A stretch of 64,000 nucleotides of DNA from Corynebacterium oculi (GTDB taxonomy: Bacteria > Actinomycetota > Actinomycetes > Mycobacteriales > Mycobacteriaceae). Of the stretch, positions 23,009-32,621 are shown in pieces. The stretch is taken from contig NZ_LKST01000004.1 of the NCBI RefSeq assembly GCF_001412105.1, positions 186,001-250,000 on the forward strand, in the 5' to 3' direction. Positions within the stretch are counted from its first letter, which is position 1. Every line of letters starts with the position of its first letter. The translations under genes and the position numbers were made by a program. Under the pieces are notes generated by a model. That model saw only the letters and a list, made by a program, of their open reading frames with translations, made no database searches and had not been told where the DNA came from.

Positions 23009-24151
23009 CTATCCCTCCCGAAGGGCTTCATCAAAGGCAAAGAAAGTATCCGCCGCGAGGTCTCCCAGATACGCGGCGCTATCCCGAGCGTTGTCGATCA
23101 CGGTAGGGATACTAGCGGGATCCTGCACAGAGTTCAGGGCTTGCTCGCCCCACTGCGCGATCTCCTCCACGGCGGCCTGGCCATTGGCCTGCGCCACCTC
23201 CACGGCCGCCGGGGGTTCGGAAGCAGGCTCCGGGGCGTACTCGGGCGCGTTGACCTCCACCCAGGCCAGGGCCTCCTGGCGATCCGCGTCCATCGTGCGC
23301 ATGGGGGTGTGCGGCTGCTCGGATTCCGGCAGGCGGAAACGCTCGTTGACCTGCCCGTCGGGGATACCGTAGGTTTCCTCCAGGGCTACGTCGGCCGCCT
23401 GCGTGATGCTCAGCAGGCCAAAGCCATCGGTGGATACGCCCAGGGCCTCGCGGGTGTGGGGATCGTAATTGATGCCGCCGGAATCGCCGGAGTCGATGGC
23501 CTGCACGCTCCACAGGCGGTTGCCCACGCGCATGAGCTGCACTCCGCAGGTTCTCCCGCTGGTCTGCCCGTCCTGGCAGATGGGCTGGCCGAGGTTGTCA
23601 AAGGAAAGCTGGCCCTGTTCCAGGTAGGGGTAATCGCGCACCCCGGTGAGCACCACGGGTTCCCCGTGGGATTGCCCAAACTGGTCTACGGAATCCGCCA
23701 CGCGGGTCATCTCGGCGTCCTCGTCGAGGGCGATGGTGGCCCAGTCGTCGTCGATCACCTGGTGGTACACGTCCTCCAGCGTCGCCTCCTCCCCGGCTTC
23801 GAAGGGCTGGCGGCCGCCCTCGCGCACGCCGATCACCCGGTCTCCCTCGGGCAGCGGAACATATATCTCCGGGTGAGATTCATCCGGCTGTGCCGTGGTT
23901 CCCCACACGCAGTGGGCCGCAGTGACCATCACGTTCTTCTGGGAGCCGTCCGGCAGCGTGACGGTGCCCGGCACGCCCTGGGTGCAGTACTGCGTAACCA
24001 TGTGCTGCGGGGCCTGCGCCAGGGGATCGTCCTGCTCTATCACGGGGTAGATCCGCATGGGCGCGCCCGGTGCCACCTCTGCCGCGGTGGCCACGGCGGG
24101 CACGCACGTCAGGGAGGCCATCAGGGCCCATGCTGTACGCCGTATTCTCAT
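23009..24151 (-). CDS. Secreted trypsin-like serine protease (tandem copy 1)
   Basis: A 380-residue paralogue and the promoter-proximal member of the array. The signal peptide is MRIRRTAWALMASLTCVPAVATAAEVAPG. Catalytic residues are His in MVTAAHCVWG, Asp in DDDWATIAL and Ser in DSGDSGGINY. The disulfide pair PICQDGQTSGRTCGV is conserved with its neighbours. It ends in an Ala-rich helical tail of about 100 residues. It shares long identical stretches with copy 2 (for example QGVPGTVTLPDGSQKNVMVT), indicating local duplication. Confidence 0.88.
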   Translation of the reverse strand: MRIRRTAWALMASLTCVPAVATAAEVAPGAPMRIYPVIEQDDPLAQAPQHMVTQYCTQGVPGTVTLPDGSQKNVMVTAAHCVWGTTAQPDESHPEIYVPLPEGDRVIGVREGGRQPFEAGEEATLEDVYHQVIDDDWATIALDEDAEMTRVADSVDQFGQSHGEPVVLTGVRDYPYLEQGQLSFDNLGQPICQDGQTSGRTCGVQLMRVGNRLWSVQAIDSGDSGGINYDPHTREALGVSTDGFGLLSITQAADVALEETYGIPDGQVNERFRLPESEQPHTPMRTMDADRQEALAWVEVNAPEYAPEPASEPPAAVEVAQANGQAAVEEIAQWGEQALNSVQDPASIPTVIDNARDSAAYLGDLAADTFFAFDEALREG

Positions 24152-24196
24152 GTGTGCGCTCTTTTCCGCTATTAGTTTTTCGGGTCACCGATCACA

Positions 24197-26119
24197 CTAA
24201 GTCCGCTCTCCACTGTCCACAAGGGCCCTGGAGCCATTCCCCTCATTCGGGGGCAGGACGGACGTCACATGTGCCACCACCTCGCTCTTGTTCTCCGCGC
24301 TCAGCAGCCGCGCGCGGAAATCGGAGGTGGTCAGCGCCCGCGCGATCCGCGCCAAAATGGCCAGGTGCTGCTTGCCCGCCTCCTCCGGCACGGCGATGAG
24401 AAAGACCAGGCGCACCGGCTGTTCGTCCGGCGCGTCCCACTCCACCGCCTCGGCTTCCCCCAACCGGGCCACCGCCAGCACCGGTTCGCGCACCCCGGCG
24501 CAGCGGGCGTGCGGGATCGCCACGGCGTCGCCCACCGCCGTGGTGCTCTTCGCCTCCCTGTCGAGCGCCGCGCGCAGTACCTGATCGGGGCGCGCGATGC
24601 GGTCACCGGCGGCGTCGATAAGCAGGCGCAGCAGGTGCTCGCGGTCGCGGGGGTGGGCGTCGAGCAGCACCGCCCGCTCGCTCAGCAACGCTTTCTGCGC
24701 CTTGGGCTGGCGCACCCCCACCGCGATCACGATGATGGCGGTGGTGGCCGCCACCCCGGCGGTGAGCGCCAGGAAGAACCAGGCCACGCCGTCCACGGCG
24801 CCCAGAAGCGCCACGATCGGCCCGCCGTGCATCACGTGATCCGCCACGGACCACCACCCGGCCAGTGCCCCGGCGATGGCCCCGCCCACCACGTTGGCCG
24901 GGATCACCTGGAGGGGGCGGGCCGCCGCCAACGGTATGGCCCCCTCGCTGATGCCAAAGAACCCCATGACCAGGGAGGCGGCGCCGGTCTCACGCTCGGC
25001 CGGGGTGAACCAGCGCCGCCGCAGGAGCGTGGCCGCCCCCACGGCCAGGGGCGGGACGGAGATCGCCGCCGCGGCCATGCCCATCGGATAGGGGTTACCG
25101 GCGGCGATGAGCCCGCCGCCAAAGAGGAACGCCGTCTTATTAAACGGCCCGCCCATATCGAAGGCGATCATGCCGCCGATCACCGCGCCCAGGATAATCG
25201 CGGAGCCCCCATCGAGCCCCTGAAGGGCGCTCATCAGGGCCTCAAAAAGCGCCGCCACGGGGTGCCCGATGACGTAAATGAACAGCAACCCCACGATCAA
25301 ACTGGTGGCAATAGGAATAACGATGATGGGCCAGATGGGGGCCACAAACCTATTCACCGGGATACGCCTAATTCCCAGGGCCACGTACCCGGAGAGGATG
25401 CCCGTAATAATGCCGCCGATGAAGCCCGCGCCCGCCTCCGAGCCATAGAGAGAACCCGTGACCGCCACCAGGCCGGTGATGAAGCCCGGCGCGAGGCCCG
25501 GCCGCTGCGCGATCCCCGCCGCGATGTACGCGGAGAGCACCGGAACCATGAGGCTGAAGGCCAGCGATCCGAGTTGTTCCACGGTGGCCCAGAACGATCC
25601 CTCCGGGATCACCAGGCCTTCCGCCGTGGGCTGCCCGCCTATGGAGAGCGCCACGGCCAGCAGCAGCCCGCCGGTGACCACGAAGGGGATCATGTGGGAC
25701 ACGCCGTTCATCAGCGCCTGGTACATCGTGCGCAGGTGCTCCTGCGCGCCGCCTGCCGAGGCTCCGGGGTCGCTTGCCGACGCCGCGACGCCGCGCTCCA
25801 CGGAGGCCTCCTGTGCGCGTTCGAGAAGTTCCTTGGGGCGCTTGATCGCCTCGTCCACGGCCGTGGCGAGCACGCGTTTGCCCGCGAAGCGATCCTTGGG
25901 GATCGCCACGTCTGCGGCGATAATCACGGCGTCGGCCGCCGCGATGTCGGCGGCGCTGAACGTGCCCTCCACGCCGATGGAGCCGTGCGTTTCCACCTTG
26001 AGGCGCACGCCCGATTCCTCGGCCGCCGCCTGCAACTTTTCTGCGGCCATATACGTGTGCGCTATCCCCGTGGGGCACGCGGTAATGGCCAGGATGAGGG
26101 GAGGATTCTGGGTATCCAT
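24197..26119 (-). CDS. Fructose-type PTS permease, domain order EIIB-EIIC-EIIA
   Basis: A 640-residue fused sugar permease. Residues 1-100 form EIIB with the phospho-Cys in ITACPTGIAHTYMAA. A linker is followed by EIIC (about 130-470), with HMIPFVVTGG and FDMGGPFNKTAFLFG. EIIA sits at the C-terminus (about 490-640) with the phospho-His in AIPHARC. The ATG at 26119 is chosen over a GTG at 26155 since it gives MDTQNPPLILAITACP. C. glutamicum PtsF, as I recall it, is ordered A-B-C. No fruK, fruR, HPr or EI gene is adjacent, so this permease depends on general PTS proteins encoded elsewhere. Fructose is the likeliest substrate. Confidence 0.88.
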   Translation of the reverse strand: MDTQNPPLILAITACPTGIAHTYMAAEKLQAAAEESGVRLKVETHGSIGVEGTFSAADIAAADAVIIAADVAIPKDRFAGKRVLATAVDEAIKRPKELLERAQEASVERGVAASASDPGASAGGAQEHLRTMYQALMNGVSHMIPFVVTGGLLLAVALSIGGQPTAEGLVIPEGSFWATVEQLGSLAFSLMVPVLSAYIAAGIAQRPGLAPGFITGLVAVTGSLYGSEAGAGFIGGIITGILSGYVALGIRRIPVNRFVAPIWPIIVIPIATSLIVGLLFIYVIGHPVAALFEALMSALQGLDGGSAIILGAVIGGMIAFDMGGPFNKTAFLFGGGLIAAGNPYPMGMAAAAISVPPLAVGAATLLRRRWFTPAERETGAASLVMGFFGISEGAIPLAAARPLQVIPANVVGGAIAGALAGWWSVADHVMHGGPIVALLGAVDGVAWFFLALTAGVAATTAIIVIAVGVRQPKAQKALLSERAVLLDAHPRDREHLLRLLIDAAGDRIARPDQVLRAALDREAKSTTAVGDAVAIPHARCAGVREPVLAVARLGEAEAVEWDAPDEQPVRLVFLIAVPEEAGKQHLAILARIARALTTSDFRARLLSAENKSEVVAHVTSVLPPNEGNGSRALVDSGERT

Positions 26120-26179
26120 GCCCCTTAGATTAGGCCCTCTCTTTGCGGGGCCCACCGTTAGATCACCGTCAGATTACCG

Positions 26180-27409
26180 TCACCTCACGGTGACCGCACC
26201 GGCTGCTTGGGCGGCCGCCTCCCGCGCCGCCTCCGTGATCTCTCCCGTGGCCAGGGCCACCCCCATGATCCGTCCCTCGCGGGCGCGCTGCTTGCCAAAG
26301 AACTCCACGGTGGCCTCCGGTACCGCGCACGCCCGATCCAGGCCGCTGTACTGTGGGTTTTCCGTCTCCACGGGGCTAAGGATCATGGCGGCGGCGCCGG
26401 GGGAAACCAGGGTGACGTCGATGGGCAGGCCCAGCACCGCGCGGGCATGGAGGTCGAACTGCGAGAAGCGCTGGGAGCACAGCGTGACCAACCCTGTGCA
26501 GTGGGGGCGCGGCAGCACCTCGGAGAAGTACACGTCCTCCCCGGAGACGAACATCTTGACGCTGAACACGCCGCGCCCGCCCAGGGCGTTGGACACGCGG
26601 GCGGCCACGGAGCGGGCGTTATCCAGGGCGGCGGGCTCCATGTGCACCGGCTGCCACGCCTCGGTGTATTCTCCGCTGCGATAAATGCAGCCGATGGGCT
26701 CGCAGAACCACGTGGCCAGTTTCCCGGTGGCGGGGTCGATGGAGCGCACGGCCACCAGGGTGACCTCGTAATCGAAGTCGATCACGCGCTCTACCACGAT
26801 GCGCTGCCCCTCCGGGGGCACCTCGGCGGGGAAATCGGAGGTGAGGTAGCGCCAGGCGGGTTCCACCTCTTCCTCGCTGCGGATCATGCGGTGATCCTTG
26901 GCCCCGGGGCCGCCAATGTCCGGCTTGGCCACGCAGGGGTAGCCGATGGACCCCACGGCCACCTCGAACTCCGTGTACTCGGAAACAAACTGGTAGTTGG
27001 TGGTGGGCAGGCCCAGCTCCTCCGCCGCCAACTTGCGCACCCCCTCGCGGTTGAGCGCCAGTTCCGCCGCCTTGGCGTTGGGCACCACGGCGGCCTGTTC
27101 CGTGGCCTCCACGGCGGTGAGGACGTTCGCCGCCACGCTCTCCACCTCGGGCACGATGAAGTCCGGGCGTACCTGGGCGATCAGGTTGGTCACGGCCCGG
27201 GCATCGGCCACGTCCACCACATGTGCCACGTGCGCCACCTGCTGCGCCGGGGCGTTGCGCGCCCGATCCGCCGCATGGACCTCCACGCCGAGGCGCTGAA
27301 AGGACATGGCGAGTTCGCGGCTGAGATAGCCCGAGCCCAGCAGCATGACCTTGGTGGCGGAGGGCGTGTGCGGGGTTCCGATTACTTCCGGATTAACCAT
27401 GCGCTCCAT
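26180..27409 (-). CDS. purT: Formate-dependent phosphoribosylglycinamide formyltransferase
   Basis: A 409-residue ATP-grasp enzyme that uses formate and ATP to formylate GAR in purine synthesis, independent of 10-formyl-THF. Family blocks include VMLLGSGYLSRELAMSFQRLG, YPCVAKPDIGGPGAKDH (the cognate ATP-grasp lysine region), GGRGVFSVKMFV and EVLPRPHCTGLVTL. The ATG at 27409 is retained; a second ATG nine bases on (MVNPEV) has GGAG just upstream and may be the true start. Confidence 0.93.
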   Translation of the reverse strand: MERMVNPEVIGTPHTPSATKVMLLGSGYLSRELAMSFQRLGVEVHAADRARNAPAQQVAHVAHVVDVADARAVTNLIAQVRPDFIVPEVESVAANVLTAVEATEQAAVVPNAKAAELALNREGVRKLAAEELGLPTTNYQFVSEYTEFEVAVGSIGYPCVAKPDIGGPGAKDHRMIRSEEEVEPAWRYLTSDFPAEVPPEGQRIVVERVIDFDYEVTLVAVRSIDPATGKLATWFCEPIGCIYRSGEYTEAWQPVHMEPAALDNARSVAARVSNALGGRGVFSVKMFVSGEDVYFSEVLPRPHCTGLVTLCSQRFSQFDLHARAVLGLPIDVTLVSPGAAAMILSPVETENPQYSGLDRACAVPEATVEFFGKQRAREGRIMGVALATGEITEAAREAAAQAAGAVTVR

Positions 27410-27499
27410 GATAGGGCGATCGCGGCGGGGCCACAGAATCCCTGGTTTGGTTGGACGCCTGCTTATCGACGCCCCTTCGGCTTCTTCCTATCCGTTTTC

Positions 27500-28384
27500 T
27501 TATCCGTAGAGACCGGCGGAGATGATGTTCGCCATCGCGCGCTGCCCCTCGTCGGAGGGGTGCATGGGCATGGTGTGCGCGGAATCATCCATGAAGCCCA
27601 CCGTCCAGCGCTGCGCCGGATCGGGGTTGCACATGCCGTGTCCCAGGGAGGCCTGGTAGACGTCGATGAAGTTCGCGCCGATGGAGCGGGCGGTATCGCG
27701 GAGGTTATTGCGCATGGTGTCCTGCAAAAGTTTCCCGCCGGGGATCAACACGGGGGTCTGCGTGGAGCCCATGTTGGCGGGGCAGAAGAAATCACCGCTG
27801 AGCAGCTCCGGGTAGCTCAGCATGGTCACCCGCGCCCGCGGGGCCACGCTGTGAATCCGTTCCTTGATCGCGCGCAGTTCCAGGCGGAACGGGGTGAAGT
27901 CCAGCCCGCTTGGGGTTATGGCCTCCACGGGGAGGTCGGCCCACTGAAGCATGGTCACGCCGCCGTACATGATCGCCACGTCCTGCGTGCCCGGCCCCAG
28001 ATCGCCACGCCGAATGGCGGATTCCACGTAATTCGCCAGATCCGCCACGGGAACCCGCCCCGTGCCATTGCAGGACCAATCCGCCACGCTCTTGCCGGTC
28101 TGCTGCCCGATCAACTTGGGCCAGTTTTCCTTGTCCGTGGAGCAGAACGGAATGTGCGGGGCACGCGCGGGCTCCAGCCAGCGCTCCCCGTTCTTACCGG
28201 CGTGAGCGGCAAAGGAATCACCAAAGACCACCAGTTCCTGCCCGTGGTTATCCTGCGCGGAGGGGGAGGAGGAAAGCGGAACGCTGGGCAAGGCCGCCGC
28301 CGGAACGGCCGCGGAAAGAGCAAGTACCGACGCCGCGGCTGCCGTGGCCGCAGCGGACTTCATCATCGTGGAAAACTTCTTCAT
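27500..28384 (-). CDS. Secreted SGNH/GDSL-type hydrolase (copy A)
   Basis: A 294-residue secreted esterase-like protein. The ATG at 28384 gives a signal peptide (MKKFSTMMKSAAATAAAASVLALSA...) ending near AAALP. The block I nucleophile is in VVFGDSFAAHAG. The C-terminal catalytic Asp/His region reads DDSAHTMPMHPSDEGQRAMA. Four Cys (FCSTDKE, WSCNG, FCPANM, MCNPDP) suggest two disulfides as in actinobacterial SGNH esterases. It is a paralogue of the next gene upstream (28613-29503), with shared NPDPAQRWTVGF. Its substrate (lipid ester, acetylated glycan or mycolate ester) cannot be told from sequence. Confidence 0.87.
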   Translation of the reverse strand: MKKFSTMMKSAAATAAAASVLALSAAVPAAALPSVPLSSSPSAQDNHGQELVVFGDSFAAHAGKNGERWLEPARAPHIPFCSTDKENWPKLIGQQTGKSVADWSCNGTGRVPVADLANYVESAIRRGDLGPGTQDVAIMYGGVTMLQWADLPVEAITPSGLDFTPFRLELRAIKERIHSVAPRARVTMLSYPELLSGDFFCPANMGSTQTPVLIPGGKLLQDTMRNNLRDTARSIGANFIDVYQASLGHGMCNPDPAQRWTVGFMDDSAHTMPMHPSDEGQRAMANIISAGLYG

Positions 28385-28533
28385 GCTTCTTTGGCTCCAT
28401 CCTGGCAATGCGCTTATTCCCCGCCTGTATTCTCCAGGCGTATCGCTCATATCCGGCTACACGTTACCGCACCACTGCGATTTTTGTTTATTTGTGTGAC
28501 TAGTGTGAAAGATTTTCGGCCCCGCCTCACAAC

Positions 28534-28577
28534 ACAGGGGCGCGTGCCGCCTCGTGTGTGCAAGCACGCGCCCCTGT
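28534..28577 (-). terminator. Intergenic 14-pair hairpin between the SGNH genes
   Basis: ACAGGGGCGCGTGC (28534-28547) pairs perfectly with GCACGCGCCCCTGT (28564-28577) around a 16-base loop. It lies 36 bases past the stop of the upstream SGNH gene on the minus strand. No U-run follows, so it is a stem-only terminator or an mRNA-stabilising end. Confidence 0.55.
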
Positions 28578-28612
28578 ACCGGGCCTACCGGAGTTTTACC
28601 GGATACCGGAAA

Positions 28613-29503
28613 CTAGCCCCGCAGCCCCTCGGCCACGATATTCCCCATCGCCCGCTGCCCCACGTTCGAGGGGTGCGAGGGCATGGTGTGCTCGGTGCTA
28701 TCAATGAACCCCACGGTCCAGCGCTGAGCCGGATCAGGGTTGCAGGTGCCGTGCCCGATGGACTGGGCGTACACGTCAATGAAGTTCGCGCCGATGCCGG
28801 CGGCCGTCTCCCGCACGGTATCGCGCATGGCCGTCTGCACCGCCGTGGCACCCGGAACCGGAATCGGGGTAGACACCGGGCCGAAGTTCACCGGGCAGTA
28901 CATCTCGCCGGAAATGTACTCGGGGTAGCTCGCCAGCGTCAGGCGGGCGTTCGGAGCCACCTCACGCACGCGATCCTGCACGCGGATCAGAAACTGGCGG
29001 AACGCGGAAGAATTATTCACCGCGCCCGGGTTCACCATCTGCACGGCACCGTCCACCCAGTAGAAGGGATCGAGGCCGCCGTACATAATCACGACCTCCT
29101 CCGTATCCGGGCCCAGGTCACCGTACTGAATGGCCATCTCCAGATACAGGGCCATGTCCACGCTCATGCCGTTGCACGACCAATCGCCCACGGTCTTGCC
29201 CAGGCTCTCACCGGCCAACTTGGGCCAGCTCTCCCGATCGGTGGCGCACTTAGCAGCCCACGGGGTCTGCGCGGGATCCACCCCGCGCGGGCCACCCTTG
29301 CCCGCATGCGCGGTATAAGAATCGCCAAAGGCCACGATCTGCTTGCCGTTCGGGGTGGTCTGCGGCACGGTACCGGGCAGTTCCGGCAGCTCGGGGAGCG
29401 GAACAATCGGGGCCGCAGTGGCGGGAACGGCAGCCAGGCCCATGCCCAGCACGGCCACGGCACCAACGACGGCCGCGCGCAGGGCGGCGATGTTCTTCTT
29501 CAT
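28613..29503 (-). CDS. Secreted SGNH/GDSL-type hydrolase (copy B)
   Basis: A 296-residue paralogue of copy A. The ATG at 29503 (GGACG upstream) gives MKKNIAALRAAVVGAVAVLGMG and a cleavage region near ATAAPIVPL. A Pro/Leu-rich spacer (PLPELPELPGTVPQ) comes before the catalytic domain. The nucleophile lies in VAFGDSYTAHAG and the C-terminal His region is HTMPSHPSNVGQRAMG. Four Cys are placed as in copy A. It is the promoter-proximal gene of the pair; the intergenic hairpin suggests separate messages. Confidence 0.87.
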   Translation of the reverse strand: MKKNIAALRAAVVGAVAVLGMGLAAVPATAAPIVPLPELPELPGTVPQTTPNGKQIVAFGDSYTAHAGKGGPRGVDPAQTPWAAKCATDRESWPKLAGESLGKTVGDWSCNGMSVDMALYLEMAIQYGDLGPDTEEVVIMYGGLDPFYWVDGAVQMVNPGAVNNSSAFRQFLIRVQDRVREVAPNARLTLASYPEYISGEMYCPVNFGPVSTPIPVPGATAVQTAMRDTVRETAAGIGANFIDVYAQSIGHGTCNPDPAQRWTVGFIDSTEHTMPSHPSNVGQRAMGNIVAEGLRG

Positions 29504-29653
29504 GTATGCGTCCAATCTTTATGCGTGCACCGGGGTTCCACCACGGCGGAGCCCATACACGCTCTCTATCTACTTTTGGATACGATGCGTTACACCCTAG
29601 CCCACAGGAGACTGTGGACTCTAAAAACTAGAGCCACATAACCTGTGCAGAGC

Positions 29654-31198
29654 TTAGGAGAAATACGCCGCCACCTGGGATTCCACGGCCTCGGGATCGT
29701 TGAGCAGCACCCCGTGGCTGTAGCCGGGGAGAACGTGCAATTCACCACCCATCGCCCGCTGCATGGCATAGTTACCGGCCCCCGTGGTGGCGGTATCGCG
29801 GTCATAGCCCACCAGCAGCGGCTTGGTCTCCAGGGCCTCGCCCGTGGCCCACACCAGCGGTTCGGGCTCCGGCCAGCCTGCGCAGTGTTGGCCGGAGGCC
29901 AGAACGTCCTCCGCCATCTTGCGCTGATCCCCCATCATAGATTCCACCACTATAGATGCCACGCGCGAGGGATCGGCGGGGGTACGATTCTCATTACATA
30001 TCACCGCCTTATCCACGTTACCCAGGCCCCTGACTACCTCTACCTGCTGCTGGACAAACGTTCCCATCTGCTCTTCCGAGAAACCGTCGATGCGATTGAA
30101 CAGGTTCTCCGCCAGGGGATCAAGGACGATGGTGCCGGTTTTCAGCGACTCCGCCACGCGCGGCCAGGCCTTTTCGCTATACACAGCATCCTCGTACACC
30201 ATCGTGAACCACTGAGCGTTACCGTCCGGCTGCTCGATGAAGGACCGCGCAATATCCGGCAGGATCATGAGGCGGCCGATCCGCCACTTGGCCTCCTCCA
30301 CCAAGTTTGTTCCGGCCAGCGCCAATTCACCCACGGAAATCCCCGCAGGAATATCCCCCTCGGTGGCCGGGGGCGGGGTGATCGGCGCGGCGCTCAGCCC
30401 CATGTGCTCGTTCACGCGCTGCGTCCACGCCTTATACACCTTGAGCGGGGTATCCCCCAGGCCGTACTCCGCGTCCCGCTCCGCGATCCAGGTAAACATG
30501 GCATTGAGGGCGTCGATACGCGCCTGCTTGCGGCTGGCACCCAACTGGAACCAAATGTCATCGGGGTTCATGGAGGAATCCAGCATCATCTTCCCCGTGT
30601 GCTGCGGGAACAAGGTGGCGTAAGTAGGCATGAGCAGGGTTCCGTAGGAAACGCCGTAGAGGTTCAGGCGATCCTGGCCCAGCACCTTGCGCGCCTCATC
30701 GAGATCACGCGCGGTGTTCTCCGTGTTCACGGTGCGCGTGTAGCCCGGTTTATTGGCCTCGCAGGCCTCGAAGCTCGGTACCAACCCGCAATCCAGCGGC
30801 TCGCCCCACGGCAAACCGCGCGGCTGCACCGCCACGAGGTCATAGTGCTCCCGCACGGAATCGGGCAACTTCACCGTGCCCGGCAGGTTATCGGCACCCC
30901 GGAACATTCCGAGCGCGGAAGCACCCGGCCCGCCGGGATTACCGGCGATCACGCCGCGCGACTCCCCGATGGCCGGGAGTTTGCTCATGGTGAGGGTGAT
31001 CTTCTCACCCTCCGGCTGGGCGTAGTCCTTGGGCACCTCAAAGGTGGCGCACTGGGCCGCCGAGTCCGCCACCGCACCCACGGGGCATTCGCCCCAGGCC
31101 AGGGAATCCGCCTGCGCCGGGGCGGCAAGGGCGGTCACGGCGCTCACAGGAAGCGCGGTCAAAGCGGTCACGGTAGCGGCGATTTTGCGGAAGATCAT
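29654..31198 (-). CDS. Exported alpha/beta hydrolase (S33 / tripeptidyl-aminopeptidase-like)
   Basis: A 514-residue exported enzyme. The ATG at 31198 gives MIFRKIAATVTALTALPVSAVTALAAPAQA, a signal peptide. The mature N-terminus (SLAWGECPVGAVADSAAQCATFEVPKDY) has the two-Cys opening typical of actinobacterial S33 hydrolases. The oxyanion region is AGNPGGPGASAL, the nucleophile elbow GVSYGTLL, and the C-terminal LPGYSHGVLL carries the catalytic His. Expected activity is removal of N-terminal peptides or amino-acid esters at the cell surface. It closes the island of exported hydrolases (21-31 kb), all on the minus strand. Confidence 0.85.
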   Translation of the reverse strand: MIFRKIAATVTALTALPVSAVTALAAPAQADSLAWGECPVGAVADSAAQCATFEVPKDYAQPEGEKITLTMSKLPAIGESRGVIAGNPGGPGASALGMFRGADNLPGTVKLPDSVREHYDLVAVQPRGLPWGEPLDCGLVPSFEACEANKPGYTRTVNTENTARDLDEARKVLGQDRLNLYGVSYGTLLMPTYATLFPQHTGKMMLDSSMNPDDIWFQLGASRKQARIDALNAMFTWIAERDAEYGLGDTPLKVYKAWTQRVNEHMGLSAAPITPPPATEGDIPAGISVGELALAGTNLVEEAKWRIGRLMILPDIARSFIEQPDGNAQWFTMVYEDAVYSEKAWPRVAESLKTGTIVLDPLAENLFNRIDGFSEEQMGTFVQQQVEVVRGLGNVDKAVICNENRTPADPSRVASIVVESMMGDQRKMAEDVLASGQHCAGWPEPEPLVWATGEALETKPLLVGYDRDTATTGAGNYAMQRAMGGELHVLPGYSHGVLLNDPEAVESQVAAYFS

Positions 31199-31331
31199 GG
31201 GGGATAACGCCTCTCGGGGAGCGAGTGATTGCTTTTCTTCCCCGGAATCTACCAGAAAAAGCAGATTTTTCACCCTGTTCACAGGTTTTCACACCTGCAA
31301 CAGGGGTAACATCACCATCCCTCGGTGCGCC

Positions 31332-32621
31332 CTATGCTTCCAGCACGTCATGCACCACGATCGTCTGATCGCGGCCCGGCCCCACGCCGACGTAGGAGAT
31401 GCGCGAGCCGGAGAGTTCCTCAAGGCGTCGCACATAATCCTGGGCGCGCTGCGGCAGGTCCTCAAAGGTGCGGCACTCGGAGATGTCCTCGTCCCAGGCG
31501 GGCATGGTCTCAAAGATCGGCTCGGCGTGGTGGAACTGGGATTGAGTCAGCGGCATCTCATCAAAACGCTCGCCGTCCACGTCATAGGCCACGCAAATGG
31601 GTATCTCCCCAATGCCGGTGAGCACGTCCAGTTTGGTGAGGAAGAGATCGGTAAAGCCGTTCACGCGGGAGGCGTAGCGGGTAATCACGGAATCGTACCA
31701 ACCGCAGCGGCGTTTACGGCCGGTATTCACGCCCACCTCGCCGCCGGTGGTTTGCAGGTATTCGCCCCACTTATCAAAGAGTTCCGTGGGGAACGGCCCC
31801 GCGCCCACGCGGGTGGTGTACGCCTTAACAATGCCCAGGGAGGAGGTAATGCGCGTGGGGCCTATGCCCGCGCCCACGCAGGCTCCGCCGGCCGTGGGAT
31901 TCGAGGAGGTAACAAAGGGGTAGGTGCCGTGGTCCACGTCCAGCATGGTGGCCTGCCCGCCCTCCATGAGCACGTGCTTGCCCTCGTCGAGGGCCTTATT
32001 GAGTTCGTATTCCGCCTCCATCACCATCGGGCGCAAACGATCCGCGTAGGAAAGGAAGTACTGCACCACCTCCTTCGCCTCGATGGCCCGGCGGTTATAC
32101 ATCTTCACCAGGATTTGATTCTTGATGTCCAGGGCGGACTCGATCTTCTGCCGCAAAATAGATTCATCGAATACGTCCTGCACGCGGATACCCACGCGCG
32201 AAACCTTATCCGCATAAGCCGGGCCGATGCCGCGCCCCGTGGTGCCAATAGCTCGCTTGCCCAGGAAGCGCTCCTGCACCCGATCAAGCACCTGGTGATA
32301 GGGGGCCACCAGGTGCGCGTTGGCGGAAATGCGCAGGCGGGAGGCATCCGCGCCGCGCGCCTCCAGGCCCCCAATCTCCTCGAACAGGGCCTCCAGGTTG
32401 ATCACCACGCCGTTGCCCAGCACCGGCACCGCATTTTCAGAGAGCAACCCGGCGGGCAGAAGCTTCAATTCATACTTCTCTCCACCCACCACCACGGTGT
32501 GCCCGGCGTTATTGCCGCCATTGGGCTTGACCACGTAATCCACGCGGCCGCCCAGAATATCGGTGGCCTTTCCCTTGCCTTCATCGCCCCACTGAGCCCC
32601 GACGATCACGATCGCAGCCAT
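31332..32621 (-). CDS. purA: Adenylosuccinate synthetase
   Basis: A 429-residue GTP-dependent enzyme joining IMP and aspartate in AMP synthesis. [14 protein letters not shown] (GTP P-loop), [25 protein letters not shown] and the C-terminal [11 protein letters not shown] are all conserved, and length is normal. It stands alone, with the start of the plus-strand gene at 32728 facing away from it. Confidence 0.97.
   Translation of the reverse strand: MAAIVIVGAQWGDEGKGKATDILGGRVDYVVKPNGGNNAGHTVVVGGEKYELKLLPAGLLSENAVPVLGNGVVINLEALFEEIGGLEARGADASRLRISANAHLVAPYHQVLDRVQERFLGKRAIGTTGRGIGPAYADKVSRVGIRVQDVFDESILRQKIESALDIKNQILVKMYNRRAIEAKEVVQYFLSYADRLRPMVMEAEYELNKALDEGKHVLMEGGQATMLDVDHGTYPFVTSSNPTAGGACVGAGIGPTRITSSLGIVKAYTTRVGAGPFPTELFDKWGEYLQTTGGEVGVNTGRKRRCGWYDSVITRYASRVNGFTDLFLTKLDVLTGIGEIPICVAYDVDGERFDEMPLTQSQFHHAEPIFETMPAWDEDISECRTFEDLPQRAQDYVRRLEELSGSRISYVGVGPGRDQTIVVHDVLEA

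Noticed and set aside
28479..28496. TGTGA-like repeats (TGTGACTAGTGTGA) upstream of the SGNH gene as a GlxR (cAMP) site.
   Set aside because: They are direct repeats; the required TCACA inverted half is missing, so the match is weak.
26207..29641. A plus-strand open frame of 1144 codons opposite purT and the SGNH genes.
   Set aside because: It mirrors real minus-strand genes in high-GC DNA; its His/Gly/Arg-rich product has no domain, and PurT and both SGNH proteins on the other strand are well supported.
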